From the NCBI GenBank assembly GCA_028819675.1, contig JAPPKT010000318.1, positions 1 through 10,042 on the forward strand: a stretch of DNA of 10,042 bases, in the 5' to 3' direction. How positions within the stretch are numbered: the stretch's first letter is position 1; each line of letters starts with the position of its first letter. This DNA comes from Caldilineaceae bacterium (lineage in GTDB: Bacteria; Chloroflexota; Anaerolineae; Caldilineales; Caldilineaceae). Shown one piece after another: positions 5,561-10,042 of the stretch. The translations under genes were made by a program, and so were the position numbers. Under the pieces are notes generated by a model, which had not been told where the DNA came from, searched no databases, and saw only the letters and a program-made list of their open reading frames with translations.

Positions 5561-7443
5561 GTATCCGCTCGTGACTTACTTTCGGCCAGAGCAATGCCGA
5601 TTAACTCTCTCTTCTGTGAAGCCCTCTTCTCCCTCCACGCACGCTCATCCAACTCGCCAAGAGCGTGCAGATCGTCCAACCGGGCAATGCTGTCCAACAG
5701 TTCTTCTCTGCGTACGGCCAACTGCTCGGCCGATCGCGGCCGTCTGGTCCTTTCACGTAGGACGAAAAGGAGCAGGGAGGCTAGAAGAACGGCTGTGACA
5801 ACGCCGCCAAATGCCAAGGGAATGCGCACGTCAAGTGGTGGTGTGGAAACCGGCAACGCCCTGCTCGGCTGGGGGTCTCTATCCGGCCTGGGGTCTGTGC
5901 CGCCGGCAGCGATCAGGCCGCGAAGGGCAAGGTTTACAGGCCGGCCACTTGAAACCGGTCCGCTCCAGCTGCGGAAGAGGATGCCTTGAATTGTTTCCTG
6001 GCCTGCGGGCTCCCGAGGCACTCCCTCAACCGTCAGATCTATATCCAGTTCGGGCAGGTCTGCTACCAGGAGATTCAGCAACTCTGTTTCGTATGGGACA
6101 AAGAAGCTGATCTGGGCGGACTCCTCGGCATACGGCAGTCGATATCGCACAAAAATCTGGCGCGAGCCGGGCCCAGGAAGAACGGGACGCGTATCGTAAA
6201 GGACCTGCTGGCGCAGTCGATAGGCTTCGCCTACCGACCCGTCCTGCATCTCTACTTGCTGCGCGTTTTCCGGCAGCGGAATAGCCAGGGTCACGGGTAC
6301 ATCAAACAGGTCGCTGCTACTGCCGACGAATGTACGGCCGCTGCGGTTGCCGAATGTGTAGAGTTGGCCGATGAGCAGACTTCCCGGCTCGTGCTCGATA
6401 ATCCAGTTAGCCCGGGTTACATACAAACCACTCGCGTCCGTCGTTGTATCAAATACGTGAAGTGTTGTTTCGATACTCTCCGGGCCGGTCCGGTCTTCGG
6501 TAAAGTCAGGTCCGCTGAACGCCAGGATCGGCGAAGTGTAGCGGACGGCTCGGTGCTCCGTCTCCACCAGGAAGTAGAAGCCTTCGTCCACAGGCAGGTT
6601 TCCGAATTCAAAACTCCCGTCCTCCCCGATGGAGGCGACTTGAGTCGTCAGCAAGTTGGCCTGCTGGAAGATGTTGAGCGTCACCTCTGACTGTTCAAGC
6701 GCAGGCCCATCCTCAGTGCCCTGCAGAAGCCGCCCGGAAATTGCTCCGGGCCCGGAGACCTCCAAGGGATTCCATATTGGACGATAGGTGAAGCCGCGGA
6801 TGAATTCAAGGACCGCCTGCCTCTCGGCAGTTGACCAGCTGGACCCGGCTTCAGGATGATACTCTTGCCAGCGACGCGCCAACTCCGCCTGACTGACGAA
6901 GATCATCCGGTCCTGCACCGAGAAGTCGGGCAGCCCTGTGCCGGCATCCGGGCCGTCGCCGCGGCCGCCTTCGCCGTGGCAAGCTTGGCAGCTCTGGGCA
7001 TACAGCGCTGCCCCTTCCGCCACCTGCTTCTCGTTAGTGTGCAGATTCCAGGCGTAGTAGACCGCTTGCCAGATCTGTTCGTCACTCAAGCTGTTGCGCC
7101 ATGGCGGCATCAGGTTTTCGATGCGGCCGAACTTTGTAACAAAGAAGAGTTCTGCCGGTGTACGCTCCCAGCTTTCAGCAGGATCCGAAAAAACAGTAGG
7201 GTCGGCAGCGGCGCCGGCCGGCCCGTCGCCGTCGCCGCTTGCCCCATGGCAAGGCGCGCAGTTCTGTCTGTAGGATTCCGTGGCCAAACCAGCAACAGGA
7301 GGACGTTGAGGAACAGGTATCTGCTGCGGATCGTAAGATGGAGGGGACTCTTGAGCGTTAAGGCTGTCCGTCGTCAGCGTCACGAAGAAAGCTACGATAG
7401 AGGCCATCAGTAGAAGTGTACAGGCAGACCATTTACTGAACAA
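5557..7443 (-). CDS. Membrane-anchored di-heme cytochrome c fusion protein
   Basis: The 628-residue exported protein has several parts. A signal peptide covers about 1-30, with cleavage probable after SLNA. Cytochrome c domain 1 has Cys62-Ala-Pro-Cys65-His66 and probable axial Met112 in LMPPW. Cytochrome c domain 2 has Cys152-Gln-Ala-Cys155-His156. A carboxypeptidase-regulatory-like beta-sandwich spans about 230-310 (ISGRLLQG to DGSFEFGNLP). A further beta-rich domain at about 320-510 is one I cannot name. Then come a Pro-rich linker, a membrane helix at 541-562 and a basic, coiled-coil-like tail at about 570-620. The heme domains should face outward and the coil the cytoplasm. In domain 2 no Met-Pro follows at the expected place; Met180 or His196 could be the ligand. 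Translation begins at TTG 7443 with a GGAAAG-like site, and the stop overlaps ccmA. Lying between ccmE and ccmA, it may be a maturation accessory or a client; which is not decided by sequence. Confidence 0.88.
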   Translation of the reverse strand: MFSKWSACTLLLMASIVAFFVTLTTDSLNAQESPPSYDPQQIPVPQRPPVAGLATESYRQNCAPCHGASGDGDGPAGAAADPTVFSDPAESWERTPAELFFVTKFGRIENLMPPWRNSLSDEQIWQAVYYAWNLHTNEKQVAEGAALYAQSCQACHGEGGRGDGPDAGTGLPDFSVQDRMIFVSQAELARRWQEYHPEAGSSWSTAERQAVLEFIRGFTYRPIWNPLEVSGPGAISGRLLQGTEDGPALEQSEVTLNIFQQANLLTTQVASIGEDGSFEFGNLPVDEGFYFLVETEHRAVRYTSPILAFSGPDFTEDRTGPESIETTLHVFDTTTDASGLYVTRANWIIEHEPGSLLIGQLYTFGNRSGRTFVGSSSDLFDVPVTLAIPLPENAQQVEMQDGSVGEAYRLRQQVLYDTRPVLPGPGSRQIFVRYRLPYAEESAQISFFVPYETELLNLLVADLPELDIDLTVEGVPREPAGQETIQGILFRSWSGPVSSGRPVNLALRGLIAAGGTDPRPDRDPQPSRALPVSTPPLDVRIPLAFGGVVTAVLLASLLLFVLRERTRRPRSAEQLAVRREELLDSIARLDDLHALGELDERAWREKRASQKRELIGIALAESKSRADT

Positions 7444-7557
7444 TCGCTTTCTTTCCGACTATGGGCTGAACCTGTACACCTTTGATACAGCGAGGAATAG
7501 AGCCGCCAATGGCCTGCAGTCGAGTAACACTACCCGCGCATACTGGTACGGCTTGAA

Positions 7558-8070
7558 TCAATTGACGGCCTGAAGCAGTATGTCTTCAGGGGACTCCTCA
7601 TACCGACTAGGACATTTGAGAAGCAGCACGTCGGCCTCTATGACACCCCCCTGCAGAAGCTCTCCCTCTACGATGACCGATGCAGCCCGATGGAAATTGT
7701 CCGGCCGCGGTTCGTAGTGGACAATTGAGAGTTGACGGCCCGGGTTTTCTTCGTCCTCTATCTTGAAGCGAAGGGTCACCTCTTCGGCGTTCCAGTCCTC
7801 GCTGCCTTCGACGACTACGCCGTTCACCCGCAGGCGCTGCGATATCAGAGAGTCACCCTTCTGATGTACCTCGTCAACGGTTAACCAGTACGCTTTGGCC
7901 GTGGTCAGCCCATAAACCATCAGCGAAATAATTACCCCAACCAATAGGAGCCCGGCCACCAGAAACTGCGGCTTGATGCCGGTTCGCTTGCGGGCCAGGC
8001 GCGCCGGGATGGGACTGTCCCACAGCTCTTCCTCGGTGAATTCGTCTTGCATTGGCGACTGTTCAGCCAT
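7558..8070 (-). CDS. ccmE: Heme chaperone CcmE, CxxxY variant
   Basis: The 170-residue protein has a charged cytoplasmic N-terminus of about 33 residues, one membrane helix at about 36-54, then a beta-rich outer domain of the OB-fold type typical of CcmE. The fold is visible as strands around LRVNGVV, VTLRFKIED and VIVEGELLQGGVIEADVLLLKC. The heme-attachment site, HxxxY in the E. coli protein, reads Cys153-Pro-Ser-Arg-Tyr157. CxxxY CcmE is the marker of the variant System I* known from archaea and some bacteria such as Desulfovibrio, usually together with absence of CcmH. CcmE receives heme from CcmC and delivers it to CcmF. ATG 8070 follows an AGGTGG ribosome site seven bases away. A gap of 114 bases separates it from the cytochrome gene. 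Confidence 0.9.
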   Translation of the reverse strand: MAEQSPMQDEFTEEELWDSPIPARLARKRTGIKPQFLVAGLLLVGVIISLMVYGLTTAKAYWLTVDEVHQKGDSLISQRLRVNGVVVEGSEDWNAEEVTLRFKIEDEENPGRQLSIVHYEPRPDNFHRAASVIVEGELLQGGVIEADVLLLKCPSRYEESPEDILLQAVN

Positions 8071-8198
8071 CTGGTTACCACCTGATTCGCTGCGTGACTT
8101 CTCTCAGACAAAGTGCAAGGGCACGAAATAGCAGACCTGTATGGCCGGGACAACTCCGCCGAACTGTAGGCGCCTCACGCAGGGACGCCGAATCCGGA

Positions 8199-8555
8199 CT
8201 ATGCACTGTCCCCTTCGTCCTGGTCCCAATCGATCTCCTCAGCAAGGAGTTCCTCAGCCGACTGGGCCAGAGGAGCCGGAACTAGGACATCCCGTTCCGC
8301 CAGTCCACCGTAAACAAAGCCGTATATCCGGCCCATGGACTCACCGCGGACAATGGCTGGTATACCAACGCTCTGCAGGCGTCCTTTGACGATCTGCGCT
8401 TCCATTGGATTTGCAGCCTGCCAGACCACAACCGGCTCCTGCGAAACAGATCCGCCCGTTGTCGCGGCGCCGGTCGCGGTATCCGTTTCGGCTGTCCGGG
8501 CGCGACGCCTCTCTCTTCCCAATAGCCTCTGGAGGCCACCCGCCAATGTCGTCAT
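8199..8555 (-). CDS. DUF2007 domain protein
   Basis: The 118-residue protein has a Thr/Ala/Gly-rich, Arg-containing N-terminal stretch (1-40). A compact domain at about 41-110 reads like DUF2007 (PF09413), a putative signal-transducing or PII-like small domain of unknown role. Marks are the opening VVVWQAANPMEAQIVKGRL, then GIPAIVRGE, a Gly-Gly loop at 83-84, and an RDVLVP strand followed by an acidic C-terminal helix. I placed the start at ATG 8555 because an AGGAG site lies six bases upstream and only 16 bases then separate it from the preceding stop. An earlier in-frame ATG at 8669 would overlap the hydrolase gene by almost 100 bases. There is no signal peptide, so it is cytoplasmic. Its link to cytochrome maturation is unknown. 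Confidence 0.82.
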   Translation of the reverse strand: MTTLAGGLQRLLGRERRRARTAETDTATGAATTGGSVSQEPVVVWQAANPMEAQIVKGRLQSVGIPAIVRGESMGRIYGFVYGGLAERDVLVPAPLAQSAEELLAEEIDWDQDEGDSA

Positions 8556-8571
8556 GGCACTCTCCTGTGCG

Positions 8572-9225
8572 TTATGAAAGGGAAAACGCGGCAGTCCTGC
8601 CAACAAACGGATTAGTCTCTCGTTCTGCTCCGATAGTCGTCGCTTCTCCGTGGCCGGGATACACGACATAGTTGTCGGGAAGCGTCAGCAACTGGTTCTG
8701 AATGCTGTCAAGCAGCTTCCGGCCGTCGGAGAGCGGCAGATCGAAACGTCCTATGCTGCCCCGAAACAGCGTATCACCGGCAAAGACCTGCTCATTGCCA
8801 TGGTCTACGAAGACCACGTGCCCTGGTGAATGACCCGGTGTGAAACGGACCTCCAGGGCCTCAGTGCCGAATTCGATAACGTGACCCTGCTCCAGGTAAT
8901 GGTCCGGTTCGTCGATCGGATCGATGCGAGCGCCCAGCCACTCGCGAACTCGTTCAGGCGCTGCATGCAGAATGGGCAGGTCCTCGTGATGAAGGTGAAA
9001 GGTAGCGCCGGTTGCGGCTCGCACTGCATTCACAGCAAGTACGTGGTCGAAGTGCGAATGCGTGTTGATTATTTTCTCAATCGTCAGACCCATTTCATCG
9101 ACTTCGTTGAGAAGCGCGCGGGCGCTGTCCCCCGGGTCGATGATGACCCCGCGCAGCGAATCCTCACATCCAAGGATGTAGCAGTTTTCCTGCAACAGTC
9201 CGACCGTGAGGCCTGCAATCAACAT
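8572..9225 (-). CDS. MBL-fold metallohydrolase, glyoxalase II-like
   Basis: The 217-residue cytoplasmic metallo-beta-lactamase-fold protein has the full metal set: THSHFDH at 55-61 (His56, His58, Asp60, His61), TPGHSPGH at 129-136, Asp151 in AGDTLF and His192 in PGHGE. The closing GHGEATTIGAERETNPF segment is typical of the small hydroxyacylglutathione-hydrolase-like (GloB/YcbL) group that hydrolyses thioesters. The glutathione-specific C-terminal domain of true GloB is absent, so the substrate is open. ATG 9225 follows an AAGGAG site ten bases upstream, and the gene begins 15 bases after the HxlR regulator. A thiol-related role would suit the redox genes downstream, but that is inference. 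Confidence 0.93.
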   Translation of the reverse strand: MLIAGLTVGLLQENCYILGCEDSLRGVIIDPGDSARALLNEVDEMGLTIEKIINTHSHFDHVLAVNAVRAATGATFHLHHEDLPILHAAPERVREWLGARIDPIDEPDHYLEQGHVIEFGTEALEVRFTPGHSPGHVVFVDHGNEQVFAGDTLFRGSIGRFDLPLSDGRKLLDSIQNQLLTLPDNYVVYPGHGEATTIGAERETNPFVGRTAAFSLS

Positions 9226-9240
9226 TCTTGCCGCACTCCT

Positions 9241-9642
9241 TCATCCATGATACTCACCTTCCCCTGCCGGCTTCAGCTGTCCCTCGGCAACCGGCTCATC
9301 CTCGCTGCAAATCCAGCGCTGGCTCCATTCGGCAATTTCGGCCAGGACAGGGGCCAACTCGCGGCCCTTATCCGTCAGGCTGTATTCAACATGCCGAGGT
9401 ATCGAACTGACCTGCTCACGCATGACCAGACCCTCGTCTTCCAGCATCTTCAGTCTGCTGCTGAGCGTGCCTGGATTGACGCCTCCCAACTCCTCCTGCA
9501 GTTCACAGAAACGCTTGTTGCTGGCATTGAGAAGGCGATGAACGATTTGGAGCGTCCACTTTCTTCCAATGATACGAGCGGCAGCTTCTACTGGGCAGGG
9601 CAACTCATCCGGAAGAATGACTGGATGGGTTGGCATGCGCAT
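9241..9642 (-). CDS. HxlR-family transcriptional regulator
   Basis: The 133-residue winged-helix protein matches HxlR. It has the opening CPVEAAARIIGRKWT (Cys16-Thr30), the helix-turn-helix around RFCELQEELGGVNPGTLSSRL (45-64), then a wing and the YSLTDKGRELAPVL segment (87-100). In relatives such as YodB and HypR the N-terminal cysteine senses oxidants or electrophiles; Cys16 here is in that position, so thiol-based sensing is possible. I chose ATG 9642, with a GGAAGG-like site upstream. An in-frame GTG at 9681 adds 13 residues but has no ribosome site, and ATG 9636 is another option. It is the first gene of the leftward array, 15 bases before the hydrolase, with a near-consensus promoter and a palindrome upstream. 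It may control its own operon. Confidence 0.92.
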   Translation of the reverse strand: MRMPTHPVILPDELPCPVEAAARIIGRKWTLQIVHRLLNASNKRFCELQEELGGVNPGTLSSRLKMLEDEGLVMREQVSSIPRHVEYSLTDKGRELAPVLAEIAEWSQRWICSEDEPVAEGQLKPAGEGEYHG

Positions 9643-9727
9643 CGGGCGAAAACCCTTCCCGCTCCAGGGCCACAGATCCACTGGCCGTGGCTTGAGCGCC
9701 TTGCAAAGTCCGGCACAAAATTCTCTT

Positions 9728-9762
9728 GACCCGACGGCCCGGCGCGAATTCCAATTCGGGTC
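9728..9762. promoter_or_regulatory. Palindrome downstream of promoter, candidate operator
   Basis: A perfect palindrome CGAATT-two bases-AATTCG occupies 9745-9758. A wider pair of seven-base arms, GACCCGA at 9728-9734 and TCGGGTC at 9756-9762, overlaps it. It lies about 17-30 bases past the predicted transcription start, within the leader of the HxlR gene. Such a position suits an operator for a repressor, and HxlR proteins bind palindromes as dimers. That this one is bound by the adjacent HxlR protein is inference. The wider arms could instead form an RNA hairpin. Confidence 0.4.
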
Positions 9763-9780
9763 ACTACTGACGTCGGCAAT

Positions 9781-9809
9781 ATCCTACTATGCGCTCTGCC
9801 CCTTGTCAA
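9781..9809 (-). promoter_or_regulatory. Sigma-70-type promoter of the leftward operon
   Basis: On the minus strand a perfect TTGACA (-35, 9804-9809) is followed after exactly 17 bases by TAGGAT (-10, 9781-9786, four of six matches to consensus). The start of transcription would be near 9774, giving a leader of about 130 bases before the HxlR start. It points at the whole gene array and is the best promoter I can see in the window. Confidence 0.6.
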
Positions 9810-9947
9810 AGGAAACCATGGTCGGGCGTGCATCCCGAGACAGCGGTACACTTCTGTAGAATGTAAGTAGCCACCAACCAGTCCTCACCCTCCCTCAACC
9901 ACTGACCACTGCAGTTTTGGGCGGTCGGGCCTTCAGCCCTCCCTTGT
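9810..9947. other. Intergenic sequence right of the promoter
   Basis: No gene is recognisable. The only structure is a small hairpin (GGGC, five-base loop, GCCC) at about 9927-9939, just before the poly-G run. It lacks a T-tract. Any divergent gene to the right would lie outside the usable sequence. Confidence 0.4.
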
Positions 9948-10042
9948 GGGGGGGGGGGGGGGGGGCCCCCCCCCCCCCCCGCCCGGGCGGCGCGCGCGGG
10001 GGGGGGGGGGGGGCGGGGGGGGGGGGGGGGGGGGCGGGGGGG
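9948..10042. other. Poly-G/poly-C contig end, probable artefact
   Basis: Ninety-five bases contain only G and C. They begin with 18 G followed by 15 C, then G-rich sequence broken by isolated C. The abrupt change from normal sequence, and the similar run at the other end, suggest poly-G read artefact (as in two-colour sequencing chemistry) joined with its reverse complement during assembly. Confidence 0.8.

Noticed and set aside
8556..8669. Upstream ATG at 8669 as the DUF2007 start
   Set aside because: It would overlap the hydrolase gene by 98 bases, has no ribosome site of note, and adds sequence not belonging to the domain; ATG 8555 has AGGAG at good spacing.
8830..9729. Long open frame of 299 codons on the plus strand
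   Set aside because: It lies opposite the MBL-fold hydrolase and the HxlR regulator, both with clear family motifs and ribosome sites. Its product has no recognisable features.
9857..9862. TAGAAT as a -10 box of a rightward promoter
   Set aside because: No acceptable -35 box at the right distance, and no gene to the right before the G/C artefact.
1..10042. CRISPR array, transposon, tRNA or rRNA genes
   Set aside because: I found no regularly spaced repeats, transposase-like frames, terminal inverted repeats or recognisable RNA gene cores on either strand.

Overview
The window is a short metagenome-style contig. Poly-G/poly-C runs at both ends (about 1-16 and 9948-10042) look like sequencing or assembly artefact, not biology. 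All supported genes lie on the minus strand and read right to left as one tightly packed array of thirteen. Gaps range from 4-base stop/start overlaps to about 140 bases. Content points to a bacterium, most probably a member of Chloroflexota: it combines DUF2085 and DUF2007 proteins, a c-type cytochrome maturation (Ccm) set with a CxxxY-type CcmE, and moderate-to-high GC. That assignment is an inference, because no marker gene is present.

Layout in transcription order (right to left). A TTGACA/TAGGAT promoter at 9781-9809 with a nearby palindrome precedes an HxlR-family regulator (9241-9642). Next come a glyoxalase-II-like metallo-beta-lactamase-fold hydrolase (8572-9225) and a DUF2007 protein (8199-8555). 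The cytochrome c maturation block follows: ccmE (7558-8070), a 628-residue membrane-anchored di-heme cytochrome c fusion (5557-7443), ccmA (4880-5560), ccmB (4088-4816), ccmC (3328-4065) and a 47-residue ccmD (3188-3331). After a 143-base gap comes a thiol-redox block: a CcdA-family electron-transfer membrane protein (2115-3044), a TlpA/ResA-type lipoprotein thioredoxin (1503-2096), a glutaredoxin-like DUF836 protein (1218-1493) and a DUF2085 membrane protein (553-1221). Bases 17-552 hold no recognisable gene.

How they fit together. CcmABCD with CcmE loads heme onto the CcmE chaperone outside the membrane. CcdA passes reducing power across the membrane to the TlpA-like thioredoxin, which keeps apocytochrome CxxCH cysteines reduced. 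The di-heme protein may be a client or an accessory of this machinery. CcmF and CcmH, which would complete heme ligation, are not in the window.

Three points are most notable. The CcdA is circularly permuted: its SPC-containing first helix sits at the C-terminus. CcmE carries CxxxY in place of HxxxY, the hallmark of the variant System I*. The di-heme/beta-sandwich/coil fusion is embedded between ccmE and ccmA and is translationally coupled to ccmA.
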